Below, in pieces: positions 26,071 to 34,810 of a stretch of DNA of 64,000 nt (positions within the stretch are counted from its first letter, which is position 1; every line of letters starts with the position of its first letter). A program made the position numbers and the translations under genes. The DNA is from Cognatishimia activa (GTDB lineage: Bacteria; Pseudomonadota; Alphaproteobacteria; Rhodobacterales; Rhodobacteraceae): assembly GCF_026016445.1 (NCBI RefSeq), contig NZ_CP096147.1, forward strand, positions 780,501 to 844,500, given 5' to 3'. The notes below the pieces were generated by a model. That model had not been told where the DNA came from. It saw only the letters and a list, made by a program, of their open reading frames with translations, and made no database searches.

Positions 26071-26355
26071 TTGGTTCGCGTAGTTTCGATTTCAATGTTA
26101 GCGGTTTTGGCTGCGGCCTGCGTTCCACAGGAAGGTTATTCAGGTATCAACGATCGCGACACAGCCTATACTTGTGATGAAATCATCAAGCTTGATCTCA
26201 TGGGGATGAACGCCGCTGATATTGATCCGGATCTACTGCCCGAGAAAACGCGGATCGTGAAACCCGGGATGATGGTGACGATGGATCACATCCCGACGCG
26301 GTTTAATCTGATTGTCGATGATGATGGCGCGATAACGCGCTGGTATTGCGGATAA
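26071..26355 (+). CDS. I78-family peptidase inhibitor lipoprotein
   Basis: A 94-residue protein with a lipoprotein signal (lipobox AAAC, Cys 17) and an I78 inhibitor domain (PF11720): the Cys of YTCDEI, the segment TRIVKPGMMVTMDHIPTRFN, LIVDDDGAITRWYCG at the C-terminus. The two Cys probably form the family's disulfide. Members inhibit serine proteases such as elastase. TTG at 26071 is chosen because AGGAG lies eight bases upstream and it supplies the basic n-region; ATG at 26095 would shorten the signal peptide. A terminator shared with topA follows at once. Confidence 0.85.
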   Translation: MVRVVSISMLAVLAAACVPQEGYSGINDRDTAYTCDEIIKLDLMGMNAADIDPDLLPEKTRIVKPGMMVTMDHIPTRFNLIVDDDGAITRWYCG

Positions 26356-26356
26356 A

Positions 26357-26381
26357 AAAGCCGGGCTAGAGGCCCGGCTTT
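26357..26381. terminator. Bidirectional terminator between the I78 gene and topA
   Basis: AAAGCCGGGC and GCCCGGCTTT form a perfect 10-bp stem around TAGAG, with A-tract upstream and TTTGTTTATTTT downstream, so it can stop transcription from both sides. It ends two bases before the topA stop codon. Confidence 0.9.
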
Positions 26382-26383
26382 GT

Positions 26384-29056
26384 TTATTTTGCAGCGGTTT
26401 TTTTCTTCGCGGCAGCCTTTTTCTTGGCTGGCGCTTTCTTTTTCTTCGCACCTTTAGCCGCAGCCTTCTCGTTGACCAGCTCTATGGCCTTTTCAACGGT
26501 CAGGTCTTTGGGGTCGATCTCTTTCGGCAGGGTCGCATTGACCTTTTCCCACTTAATATAGGGTCCATACCGGCCTTCCATCACGCTCATGGTGCCGCCA
26601 TCCGGGTGATCGCCCATTTCGCGCAAGGCCTTTGCGGCAGCACCGCGACCACGGCCTGGGTTTGCGCGCTTTTCAGCGAGCAACTCCACCGCGTGGTTCA
26701 TGCCAATATCAAAGAGGTCTTCAAAGTTCTTGATGCTGACATAGACCATTTTCTCTTCGTTTGGAGACTTATGAGAAATGTAGGGTCCAAAGCGGCCGAG
26801 GTTTGCGGAAACCTGATTGCCTTCCGGGTGATCGCCAACTTTGCGCGGTAAGGTAAGCAGTTGGACTGCTTTCGCTAGATCCACGTCTTCCGGGGACCAG
26901 CCAGGCAGATATTCTTTGCCTTTTTTGGGCAGGGATGTTCGGCGGGGCTTCTTGTTTTCAGGCGTTGGCTCTCCGCGCTGAACATAGGGGCCAAATCGCC
27001 CATCTTTCAGCCAGATTTCATCTTCGCCATCGGTGCCAAGCAGCTTGTCGTCACCTTCCGAGCCCGCGATGGTGCGCGTGTAGTTACACTCAGGATAATT
27101 GCCGCAACCAACAAAACCGCCGGTGCGAGAGGTTTTCAGGTGCAGCTGACCTGTGCCGCATTTCGGGCAAATCCGTGGGTCAGAGCCGTCTTCACGTGGC
27201 GGGTAAAGTTGTGGTGCCAGCGCCGTGTCCAGAATGGTTAAAACCTCAGCCACACGCAGATCGCTGGTTTCTGCAATAGCTGCAGAGAAATCGCGCCAGA
27301 AATCGTTCAGGACCTGTTTGTAGTCCATATCGCCCGCGGAGACGTCATCGAGGCTGGTTTCTAAGTTCGCGGTGAATTCATAGCCGACATACTTACGGAA
27401 GAAATTCATCAGGAAGATCGTGACGATCCGTCCTTTTTCTTCGGGGAACAGACGGTTCTGTTCCTTGCGCACATATTCGCGATCCTGGATCGTTGTGATC
27501 ACCGACGCGTAGGTGGACGGGCGGCCAATGCCCAGCTCTTCCATACGCTTCACCAATGTCGCCTCAGTGTAACGCGGCGGGGGTTGCGTATGGTGCTGCA
27601 GCGCCAGAACGCCAGCGTTTTCGGACAAGATCGCTTTCGCGTCGCGCAGCATGCCGCTGTCGATGACCGAATCCTGTCCTGTCGCCTTGGCGAATTGATC
27701 CATCAGGCCTTTGCCACCGAATACGATCGCATCGCCCTGTGTGATTTGCGGCAGGCGCTTATCGTCGTCATCCTCACGCGCCACATCATCGCGGCCTTCT
27801 TCGTAGACGCGCATGAAGCCGTCAAACAGAACCACCTGACCATTCGCGCGCAACACTACCTGACCATCGTCAGAAGCGATATCAACTGTAGTGCGCTCCA
27901 GTCGCGCGCCTTCCATTTGGCAGGCGAGGGTCCGTTTCCAGATCAGATCGTAAAGCTTACGCTGATCGTCTTCGGTTACTTTCAACTGAGAGGCATCACG
28001 GGTCATTTCCGTCGGGCGAATACACTCGTGCGCTTCCTGAGCGTTCTTGGCTTTGTTTTTATAAATACGTGGTTGTGATGGGACGTATTCGGCACCATAG
28101 CGTTCAGCAATCGCGTCGCGCGCGGCAGACACAGCCTCTGGGGCCATATCGATACCATCGGTACGCATATAGGTGATATAGCCCGCCTCGTAGAGACGCT
28201 GAGCTGCGTTCATACATTGTCGCGCGCCCATGCCGAATTTTCGGCTGGCTTCCTGCTGCAAAGTAGATGTCATGAAGGGTGCTGAAGGATTGCGGTTGGC
28301 TGGTTTGGCCTCAACCGATTTCACCGAAAGATTACGGGAGGTTACAGCCTGAACCGCAAGTTCCGCAGCGGTGCTGTCCTTCAGGGACATCTTGTCAAGC
28401 TTGTCACCACCAAGAACCGTCAGGCGTGCTTCGAATTCCTTGCCGCGCGGGGTTTCCAGCAGGGCTTTGACAGACCAGTATTCCTGCGGATTGAAGGCTT
28501 CGATTTCTTGCTCGCGTTCCACAATCAGACGCAGACAAACCGATTGCACGCGACCTGCGGAACGGGCACCAGGCAGTTTGCGCCACAAAACCGGCGATAG
28601 TTTGAAACCCACAAGATAGTCCAGCGCGCGGCGGGCCAGATAGGCTTCCACCAATGGCTCGTCCACCTGACGTGGGTTTTGCATGGCCTCGGTGACCGCT
28701 GCCTTCGTGATCGCGTTGAACACGACACGAGAGACAGGTGTGTCTTTTTTAATCGCACGACGTTTGCGCAGGGCTTCTTCGAGGTGCCAAGAAATCGCTT
28801 CTCCTTCGCGATCGGGGTCGGTCGCGAGGATCAGTGCGTTGTCTTCTTTCAAAGCGTCGGCAATGGCTTTGACATGGGGGCGGGACTTTGTGTCGACTTC
28901 CCATGTCATCGCAAAATCATTTTCCGTATCGACCGATCCATCTTTGGAAGGAAGGTCACGGATATGGCCGTATGAGGCCAGAACTGTGTAATCAGAGCCC
29001 AAGTATTTATTGATGGTTTTGGCTTTCGCCGGGGACTCTACTACGACAACTGGCAT
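26384..29056 (-). CDS. topA: DNA topoisomerase I
   Basis: TopA relaxes negative supercoils. The 890-residue protein has a Toprim domain at the N-terminus (VVVESPAKAKTINKYLGSDY; acidic DPDREGEAISWHLEEAL), the catalytic tyrosine in GYITYMRTDG (about residue 295), a zinc-finger segment (CPKCGTGQLHLKTSRTGG then CGNYPECNYT) and repeated Topo-C units (FGPYVQRGE, LGRFGPYISH, GRYGPYIKWE). The tail is a Lys/Ala-rich run (KKKKAPAKKKAAAKKK), common in this group and probably a DNA-binding extension. dprA lies 130 bp upstream on the same strand. Confidence 0.98.
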   Translation of the reverse strand: MPVVVVESPAKAKTINKYLGSDYTVLASYGHIRDLPSKDGSVDTENDFAMTWEVDTKSRPHVKAIADALKEDNALILATDPDREGEAISWHLEEALRKRRAIKKDTPVSRVVFNAITKAAVTEAMQNPRQVDEPLVEAYLARRALDYLVGFKLSPVLWRKLPGARSAGRVQSVCLRLIVEREQEIEAFNPQEYWSVKALLETPRGKEFEARLTVLGGDKLDKMSLKDSTAAELAVQAVTSRNLSVKSVEAKPANRNPSAPFMTSTLQQEASRKFGMGARQCMNAAQRLYEAGYITYMRTDGIDMAPEAVSAARDAIAERYGAEYVPSQPRIYKNKAKNAQEAHECIRPTEMTRDASQLKVTEDDQRKLYDLIWKRTLACQMEGARLERTTVDIASDDGQVVLRANGQVVLFDGFMRVYEEGRDDVAREDDDDKRLPQITQGDAIVFGGKGLMDQFAKATGQDSVIDSGMLRDAKAILSENAGVLALQHHTQPPPRYTEATLVKRMEELGIGRPSTYASVITTIQDREYVRKEQNRLFPEEKGRIVTIFLMNFFRKYVGYEFTANLETSLDDVSAGDMDYKQVLNDFWRDFSAAIAETSDLRVAEVLTILDTALAPQLYPPREDGSDPRICPKCGTGQLHLKTSRTGGFVGCGNYPECNYTRTIAGSEGDDKLLGTDGEDEIWLKDGRFGPYVQRGEPTPENKKPRRTSLPKKGKEYLPGWSPEDVDLAKAVQLLTLPRKVGDHPEGNQVSANLGRFGPYISHKSPNEEKMVYVSIKNFEDLFDIGMNHAVELLAEKRANPGRGRGAAAKALREMGDHPDGGTMSVMEGRYGPYIKWEKVNATLPKEIDPKDLTVEKAIELVNEKAAAKGAKKKKAPAKKKAAAKKKTAAK

Positions 29057-29186
29057 TCAATTTCCTCTCGACTCAATTCGGTCGGCTTATGGCGGCCAAA
29101 AATGTGGGGCGAAAGAGGGGAATGTCAATGATTAGGAAAAACTGTCTGAAAAGAGCGTGTATTGTGCAGCACTTTTGGCCTTATGT

Positions 29187-30329
29187 TCAGTTGCGGCGCA
29201 AAAGCCCACTTTCTGTGCGAGCAATTTGTCCGGCGAGTTCTAAATCAACGACGGCAGAAGTGGCGATATGAGTGGGTGAATTCAGGTCTCTTATCAACCG
29301 ATCTTCCGCGACGGGCGCCTGTGAGACACGATCGATGATCTGACGATGCAGGTCTGTTGTATCACGAAGCGAGGCGGGTTCGGCTGCTGGCTGAGTGGCC
29401 TCCAGCCTGAATTCAGCTTGTTTCGGGGCAGGGGCGATTGGTGCGAGCGCCTCTATGACATCAGACGCCGACCTCACAAGTGTTGCTCCATCCCGAATCA
29501 AAAGGTTGCAGCCCGAGGCGCGTGTCTCGATGGGGTGACCTGGAACCGCCAGAACATCGCGTCCTTGATCGAGAGCGTTTCTTGCTGTGATGAGCGATCC
29601 TGACTTTGCTGCGGCCTCGACCACGACCACAGCCTGAGACAGGCCAGAAATGATACGGTTGCGGATCGGGAAATGGCGTGCTCTGGGATGAAGGCCCATT
29701 GGCTGTTCCGACAAGATCAGACCCTGTGCTTGGATTTGGCGGGCAAGCTCAGTGTTTTCTACGGGGTAGATCACATCGATACCAGCGGGAAATACGGCTA
29801 TGGTCCCTGTTTTTAGAGCTGCGAGATGGGCGGCTGTGTCAATCCCACGCGCCAGCCCGCTGACAATGACATGATCATTCGAACCTAATTCATCGGCCAG
29901 ACCTCGGGCCATGCGCGTCCCAAGTGAGGATGCATTCCGTGAACCAACCAGGGCAATCTTAGATCGAGTAAGCAATGAGGTATCGCCCTTAGACCAAAGC
30001 AAAGGGGGCGCATCTGGCAAATCGTAAAGGTCTTTAGGGTATGACGGGCCGCCATGAAAAAGTGGCTCAGCCCCGAATTTTTGCGCAGCGATAAACTCTG
30101 CTGCCGCAATCTCTTCTGAACACGGTTCATAGTCTTCCACACCAGCCTGTGCCGCCACTTCCGGAAGGGTTGCAAATGCTTCGGCGATCGAGCCATGTTC
30201 ATTTAGCAGTCGGAAAAAAGTAGTTGGCCCCACGCGGCGGGAACGCAAGAGGCGAAGCCAGAGAAATCTATCTTCTTCCGTGGTCGGTGGGAGTTGGGGG
30301 TGAATGGAAGAATGTGGAACGTCCGTCAT
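29187..30329 (-). CDS. dprA: DNA processing protein DprA
   Basis: DprA loads RecA on incoming single-stranded DNA during transformation. The 380-residue protein has a SAM-like N-terminal part (FLWLRLLRSRRVGPTTFFRLL), the Rossmann-like core with IALVGSRNASSLGTRMARGL, VIVSGLARGIDTAAHLAAL, FPAGIDVIYPVEN and RNRIISGLSQAVVVVEA, and a C-terminal winged helix (HRQIIDRVSQAPVAEDRLIR). The dprA-topA pair is a common bacterial arrangement. Confidence 0.97.
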   Translation of the reverse strand: MTDVPHSSIHPQLPPTTEEDRFLWLRLLRSRRVGPTTFFRLLNEHGSIAEAFATLPEVAAQAGVEDYEPCSEEIAAAEFIAAQKFGAEPLFHGGPSYPKDLYDLPDAPPLLWSKGDTSLLTRSKIALVGSRNASSLGTRMARGLADELGSNDHVIVSGLARGIDTAAHLAALKTGTIAVFPAGIDVIYPVENTELARQIQAQGLILSEQPMGLHPRARHFPIRNRIISGLSQAVVVVEAAAKSGSLITARNALDQGRDVLAVPGHPIETRASGCNLLIRDGATLVRSASDVIEALAPIAPAPKQAEFRLEATQPAAEPASLRDTTDLHRQIIDRVSQAPVAEDRLIRDLNSPTHIATSAVVDLELAGQIARTESGLLRRN

Positions 30330-30375
30330 CCGTGCCTCCGCCTGCTTGCGGAATCACTATGGGGTCATCCTGGTT

Positions 30376-30410
30376 AATGAGGGGTAAAGGTGCTCAGAGC
30401 CACCCTCATT
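30376..30410. other. Stem-loop in the dprA upstream region
   Basis: AATGAGGG at 30376-30383 pairs with CCCTCATT at 30403-30410, and the enclosed sequence GGTGCTC-AGA-GAGCCACC can form an inner stem with one bulge. It lies 47 bases upstream of dprA in a 193-bp divergent interval with no gene. No T-tract follows, so it is not a terminator; it could be an operator or leader structure. Confidence 0.4.
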
Positions 30411-30522
30411 CGGTTGACGATTGACGAACTAAAGTTTGATTTGAACTGAATTTTACTGATGGCGAGATCAAATGAAGCACGCTAACTTGCCCGCATTTGA
30501 GCACTTCTTTCAGGACTTTGTA

Positions 30523-30981
30523 ATGATAAAGCCTTTTATAACCACTCTCGTATTTTTGCTATCCCTCGTTGGCTGCGTGAAGGAGGTTGGGCTGCTTCAA
30601 AGCCCCAATGCAGAACCGGGGTCAAACCTAATACCTCCGAGTTTTGCGGGTAACTTTTTTACTGAGATATGTTTGACCACAGCACCCAGTTTCGAAAACG
30701 TTCCTCAAGCAATTTCTGGCGAGCCTTTTGTTCAGCATCAGGAAACTGGAACCTACTTCCATAAGTTCGCGGATTTATCGATTAAGGTTCATGATTATGG
30801 GTGCTCTCTGGTGTTTAAGTCAGAGATGAGCGTTGGTGAAACCATTTCTGAACTCGCGAAGGGCGTTGCTAAAAATGCCGAGAATTGGGGCGTCGAGATT
30901 CCAAGAAACATGGACATAACTTCCAAAAAATCGCCAGATGGAAATGGCCGGTATTTCCGCATTGGTCTTCCTAGACCCTGA
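30523..30981 (+). CDS. Putative lipoprotein of unknown function
   Basis: A 152-residue protein not assigned to a family. ATG at 30523 opens a clear lipoprotein signal (MIKPFITTLVFLLSLVGC, lipobox LVGC) with AGGA upstream; the frame is open from an ATG at 30472, whose extra 17 residues would spoil the signal. The mature part has a Cys in FTEICLTTAPSF and another in YGCSLVFKS that may pair, and DLSIKVHDYG between them. The DNA is visibly richer in A+T than the neighbouring dprA and tldD, hinting at a separate origin or weak selection. A double hairpin follows. Confidence 0.62.
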   Translation: MIKPFITTLVFLLSLVGCVKEVGLLQSPNAEPGSNLIPPSFAGNFFTEICLTTAPSFENVPQAISGEPFVQHQETGTYFHKFADLSIKVHDYGCSLVFKSEMSVGETISELAKGVAKNAENWGVEIPRNMDITSKKSPDGNGRYFRIGLPRP

Positions 30982-31003
30982 TATTTAGTGAGTATGTTAA
31001 GTT

Positions 31004-31049
31004 GCTTTGCCTTGCAAAGCTCAACTAGGCGCAACAGCTTTGCGCCTAG
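31004..31049. terminator. Two adjacent hairpins between convergent genes
   Basis: GCTTTGC-CTT-GCAAAGC (31004-31020) is followed by the perfect 10-bp stem CTAGGCGCAA / TTGCGCCTAG (31025-31034 with 31040-31049). They lie between the lipoprotein gene and the convergent tldD. Neither strand has a strong T-tract, so termination efficiency is uncertain. Confidence 0.55.
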
Positions 31050-31076
31050 AAATATACGAGTGATGAACAGCGAGAC

Positions 31077-32495
31077 TTAAGTCGCTGAGCCACCAACAGT
31101 CAGACCACCCATCAAAACAGTGGGCTGACCAACCCCGACGGGCACCCATTGGCCTGCCTTGCCACAATTGCCCATGCCGGGGTCAAGCGCCATGTCGTTG
31201 CCGAGTGCTTTAATTTGCATCATCGCGGTGGCACCATCACCGATCAGCGTTGCACCTTTCACCGGCGCGCCGACCTTGCCGTCTTTCACGTGATAGGCTT
31301 CCGTGCAGGAGAAGACGAACTTGCCGTTGGTGATGTCGACCTGACCACCACCGAAACCAACCGCGTAGATTCCATCCTTCAGAGACTCGACCAGATCAGC
31401 CGGATCATTGTCGCCCCCAGCCATATATGTATTCGTCATCCGAGGCATCGGTGCATGGGCGTAGCTCTGGCGGCGCCCGTTGCCGGTTGGGGTCACACCC
31501 ATAAGACGCGCGTTTTGGCGGTCTTGCATATAGCCCTTCAAAATACCGTCTTCGATCAGAACGTTTTTGCCAGATGGTGTACCTTCGTCATCGACCGTCA
31601 AAGATCCGCGGCGATCTGGGATCGTGCCATCATCGATGACTGTCACACCTTTGGAGGCAACTTGCTCGCCGACACGGCCAGAGAAGTTTGAGCTGCCTTT
31701 GCGGTTGAAGTCACCTTCCAATCCGTGTCCAACCGCTTCGTGCAGCAGAATACCGGGCCAGCCTGGGCCAAGCACCACTTCCATTTGACCGGCTGGGGCA
31801 GGGACGGCCTCAAGGTTCACAGCGGCCACGCGCAGCGCCTCGCGCGCCTTTGCTTGCCAGTCACTCGGATCAATCAATCCATCAAGCCCCAAACGACCAC
31901 CGCCACCGGCGCTGCCGCTCTCGCGGCGGCCGTCTTTCTCGACAATCACCGACACGTTCAAACGAGTCATGGGGCGGGTATCCATAATCCGAGTGCCGTC
32001 TGGGCGTAGGATCACAATTTCCTGGATGGATGCAGCCATAGAGGCGCTTACCTGAACCACGCGCGAATCCAAATCTCGGACGAAGGCGTCGATCTCGCGC
32101 AGGGTTTCGATCTTTACTGGAAACGAAGCGCCTGCGATTGGGTCTTCATCTGTATAAAGCTTGCGGTTTGTTGGCAGGGGCCCATCTGCGTAGCTGCCGC
32201 CGCCATCACCCACTGCCAGACGCGCGGTGGCGACAGCACGTTTTAAGGCCGCTTCAGAAATCTCACTGGAATGAGCGTAACCCGCAACCTCGCCATTGAC
32301 GGCCCGCAGACCGAATCCTTCGGAAGCATCATAGCTCGCGGTCTTGATGCGACCATCGTCAAATACCAGCCCTTCAGCGCGGCGACGTTCCAGAAACAAC
32401 TCGCCATCTTCTGCTCCAGCAGTGGCTTCGCGCAGCATTTTAAGGGCGCTGCCTTCATCGAGCGTGGTCTCAAATGGGTCGAATTTGCTCTGCAT
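31077..32495 (-). CDS. tldD: Metalloprotease TldD
   Basis: TldD and TldE form a heterodimeric zinc protease that processes unfolded peptides and some peptide natural products. The 472-residue protein has the zinc motif HEAVGHGLEGD (HExxxH) at about residue 255, LLHEAVGHG preceded by GPGWPGI, the segment FSCTEAYHVKDGKVGAPVKG, and DPGMGNCGKAGQWVPVGVGQ at the end. ATG at 32495 (MQSKFDPFE) with an AGGAG site is chosen; the frame is open to 32591 without similarity. No tldE is in the window. A perfect FNR-type box lies 56 bases upstream, shared with the divergent ctaC. Confidence 0.94.
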   Translation of the reverse strand: MQSKFDPFETTLDEGSALKMLREATAGAEDGELFLERRRAEGLVFDDGRIKTASYDASEGFGLRAVNGEVAGYAHSSEISEAALKRAVATARLAVGDGGGSYADGPLPTNRKLYTDEDPIAGASFPVKIETLREIDAFVRDLDSRVVQVSASMAASIQEIVILRPDGTRIMDTRPMTRLNVSVIVEKDGRRESGSAGGGGRLGLDGLIDPSDWQAKAREALRVAAVNLEAVPAPAGQMEVVLGPGWPGILLHEAVGHGLEGDFNRKGSSNFSGRVGEQVASKGVTVIDDGTIPDRRGSLTVDDEGTPSGKNVLIEDGILKGYMQDRQNARLMGVTPTGNGRRQSYAHAPMPRMTNTYMAGGDNDPADLVESLKDGIYAVGFGGGQVDITNGKFVFSCTEAYHVKDGKVGAPVKGATLIGDGATAMMQIKALGNDMALDPGMGNCGKAGQWVPVGVGQPTVLMGGLTVGGSAT

Positions 32496-32550
32496 GGGGC
32501 GCTCCTGCCGCTGATTATTTGATCTGACCCCGGCGAAAAACCGGGAGGAA

Positions 32551-32568
32551 TTTTGATATAAATCAAAA
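32551..32568. promoter_or_regulatory. Perfect FNR/FnrL-type binding site
   Basis: TTTTGATATAAATCAAAA contains TTGAT-N4-ATCAA, an exact match to the FNR/FnrL consensus, extended to a symmetric 18-mer. It lies in the 215-bp divergent interval, 56 bases from the tldD start and 143 bases from the ctaC start, so either promoter could be oxygen-controlled. A GC stem (CCCGG/CCGGG, 32528-32544) lies beside it. Confidence 0.75.
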
Positions 32569-32710
32569 AAGCGTCTGTTTGACGCAAGCATATTCCTTTA
32601 TCTGCGCCTCAGAATATGGTTCATAGCACCGACAAAACAACGGGATTCCGTCCATTGGGTTGGAATCTCCCCGAAGATACGACCAAATACGCAACCGATC
32701 AGGGTGACAC

Positions 32711-33622
32711 ATGCGAATTCTTTCGACCCTCATGGGCCTCTGGGCAGCTTTCCTAGCGCTTCCAGCACTTGCTCAAGACGCCGAACATCTCGGCAAGCCA
32801 ATTGAAAAAGGACTGGGCTTTCAACCAGCCGTCACCGAACTGTCTCGTGACATTCAGTCTCTGGACAACATGATCAACTACATCATCTTCGCCATTGTGA
32901 TCTTTGTGGCGGTGTTGTTGGTGATCTGCATGGTGCGCTTTAATCAGCGCGCGAACCCGAACCCAGCGAAGTTCACACACCACACACCAATCGAGATCGC
33001 TTGGACCATCATTCCAATTCTGGTTCTGGTCTTCATCGGTGCCTTCTCTTTGCCAGTGCTTTTCAAGCAGCAAGAGATCCCAGAAGGTGAGCTTTACATC
33101 AAAGTGACCGGCCACCAGTGGTACTGGACATATGAATACCCAGAGCAAGAGCTTGAGTTCGACAGCTACATGCTCGGTCACCCAGCAACTTTGGGTGAAG
33201 GCGACGAAGGCATTGAGCCGTTCGTTCTGAACGACGCAATGCGCGCCAAGCTGGTGGAAACTGGCTACCAAGAAGACGAATTCCTGCTGGCAACCGACAC
33301 ACGTGTGATTGTTCCAGTGGACACTGTTGTTGTGATGGGCGTGACCGCGGATGACGTGATCCACTCCTGGACCATCCCATCCTTCGGCGTAAAGCAAGAC
33401 GCAGTTCCTGGCCGTCTGGCGCAGCTGTGGTTTGAAGCAGAGCAAGAAGGTGTCTACTTCGGTCAGTGCTCTGAGCTTTGCGGTAAAGACCACGCCTACA
33501 TGCCAATCACAGTTGAAGTTGTGAGCAAAGAAGCCTTCGCTGAGTGGGTTAAGAAAGCTCAGGACGAACTGGCGTCTAACGGCACTGTTGCAACAACTTT
33601 CCAAGTTGCTTCTGCAAACTAA
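32711..33622 (+). CDS. ctaC: Cytochrome c oxidase subunit II
   Basis: Subunit II of the aa3-type oxidase carries the CuA centre that accepts electrons from cytochrome c. The 303-residue protein has a signal peptide (ending LPALAQ), two membrane helices (about residues 45-70 and 90-112), and the periplasmic cupredoxin domain with the aromatic GHQWYWTYEYPE, HSWTIPSFGVKQDAVPGR and CuA ligands in YFGQCSELCGKDHAYMPI. Subunit I (ctaD) is not in the window, as is usual for this order. First gene of the ctaC-ctaB-ctaG-ctaE cluster. Confidence 0.97.
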   Translation: MRILSTLMGLWAAFLALPALAQDAEHLGKPIEKGLGFQPAVTELSRDIQSLDNMINYIIFAIVIFVAVLLVICMVRFNQRANPNPAKFTHHTPIEIAWTIIPILVLVFIGAFSLPVLFKQQEIPEGELYIKVTGHQWYWTYEYPEQELEFDSYMLGHPATLGEGDEGIEPFVLNDAMRAKLVETGYQEDEFLLATDTRVIVPVDTVVVMGVTADDVIHSWTIPSFGVKQDAVPGRLAQLWFEAEQEGVYFGQCSELCGKDHAYMPITVEVVSKEAFAEWVKKAQDELASNGTVATTFQVASAN

Positions 33623-33630
33623 GTAAAGTC

Positions 33631-33681
33631 TGGGCGCGCCCGTCGCGCCCATTCCAAGATGCGGGAAGGCCAGGCCTTCCC
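33631..33681 (+). other. Two strong hairpins in the ctaC-ctaB gap
   Basis: TGGGCGCG-CCCGT-CGCGCCCA (33631-33651) and GGGAAGGC-CAG-GCCTTCCC (33663-33681) fill most of the 77-base gap between ctaC and ctaB. Neither is followed by a T-tract, so they look like mRNA processing or stabilising structures that could set ctaC expression apart from the assembly genes. Confidence 0.65.
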
Positions 33682-33699
33682 ACCTGAACAGGATACATC

Positions 33700-34638
33700 A
33701 TGAGCGACGCCAGCATTCATTCGCAAGCGCACGAGAACGAGGCCTCCTTCGGAGACTATTTCGCTCTTTTGAAGCCACGCGTGATGTCCCTGGTGGTGTT
33801 CACCGCCATGGTGGGTCTGCTCGCCGCACCTGGCGGGGTTCATCCGTTCATCGCATTTTGCGCGATCTTGTTCATTGCGATTGGTGGCGGTGCCTCTGGC
33901 GCGCTGAATATGTGGTATGATTCTGACATCGATCAGGTCATGTCCCGCACCAAATCCCGCCCGATCCCATCAGGTAAAGTGACCCGCGAAGAGGCCTTTG
34001 CAATTGGTATTACCCTTTCTGTGATGTCTGTTGTCATGCTGGGCCTTGCGACCAACTGGTTCGCCGCTGGTTTCCTTGCCTTCACAATCTTCTTCTACGT
34101 GGTGATCTACACCATGTGGCTTAAGCGCTGGACCCCGCAGAACATCGTTATTGGTGGTGCGGCAGGTGCTTTCCCTCCGATGATCGGTTGGGCGGCTGTG
34201 ACCGGTGGTGTCTCGATTGAGAGCATCCTGATGTTCACGCTGATCTTCATGTGGACCCCTCCACATTTCTGGGCGCTTTGCCTGTTTATGAAATCTGACT
34301 ACAAGGATGCGGGCGTGCCGATGCTGCACGTCACTCATGGCCGTGCCGTGACCCGTAACCACATCCTTGTCTACACTCTGCTTCTGGCAGCGATTGCCAT
34401 CGGTATGGGTTTCACCTCTGTGGGTGGCTGGATCTACCTGACCGTCGCTTTCGTAATGAACGCGATTTTCGTCGTGGGGGCTGTCTCGATCTGGCGCCGT
34501 TCTGACGCTCAGTGCGAGGCAGACAATCACAAGCGAGAAAAGAGCTTCTTCGCCTTCTCGCTACTGTACCTATTCCTGCACTTCGGCGCGATCCTGGCTG
34601 AAGTTGCACTGGCGCCTTATGGCTTGGGGGGCTGGTAA
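33700..34638 (+). CDS. ctaB: Protoheme IX farnesyltransferase (heme O synthase)
   Basis: CtaB farnesylates protoheme to heme O, the precursor of heme A for the oxidase. The 312-residue UbiA-family protein has about nine membrane helices, the first Asp-rich motif in [19 protein letters not shown] and the second loop region with [20 protein letters not shown] and [13 protein letters not shown]. It follows ctaC by 77 bases with two hairpins between. Confidence 0.97.
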   Translation: MSDASIHSQAHENEASFGDYFALLKPRVMSLVVFTAMVGLLAAPGGVHPFIAFCAILFIAIGGGASGALNMWYDSDIDQVMSRTKSRPIPSGKVTREEAFAIGITLSVMSVVMLGLATNWFAAGFLAFTIFFYVVIYTMWLKRWTPQNIVIGGAAGAFPPMIGWAAVTGGVSIESILMFTLIFMWTPPHFWALCLFMKSDYKDAGVPMLHVTHGRAVTRNHILVYTLLLAAIAIGMGFTSVGGWIYLTVAFVMNAIFVVGAVSIWRRSDAQCEADNHKREKSFFAFSLLYLFLHFGAILAEVALAPYGLGGW

Positions 34639-34639
34639 A

Positions 34640-34810
34640 ATGAGCTTTCCTGAACAGCACGAAATTCACAAACGCCGCTTTGGCCGCAACCTTGGTGTTG
34701 CGCTTGTGCTGGCCGCATTTGTCGCGTTGCTTATGGGCCTGACCGTTGTCAAAGTCACCAGAGGTGACTTTGAGCCTGCATCGATCCAGCAGGGGGCGGA
34801 CAATGGATAA
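34640..34810 (+). CDS. Small single-pass membrane protein of the oxidase cluster (CoxF-like)
   Basis: A 56-residue protein: basic N-terminus ([19 protein letters not shown]), one membrane helix (about residues 20-38) and a short polar tail. A small protein of this type sits between ctaB and ctaG in many alphaproteobacteria and is sometimes labelled CoxF; its role in oxidase assembly is presumed from position only. ATG at 34640 comes one base after the ctaB stop; the open frame before it overlaps ctaB. Its stop overlaps the ctaG start by eight bases. Confidence 0.8.
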   Translation: MSFPEQHEIHKRRFGRNLGVALVLAAFVALLMGLTVVKVTRGDFEPASIQQGADNG

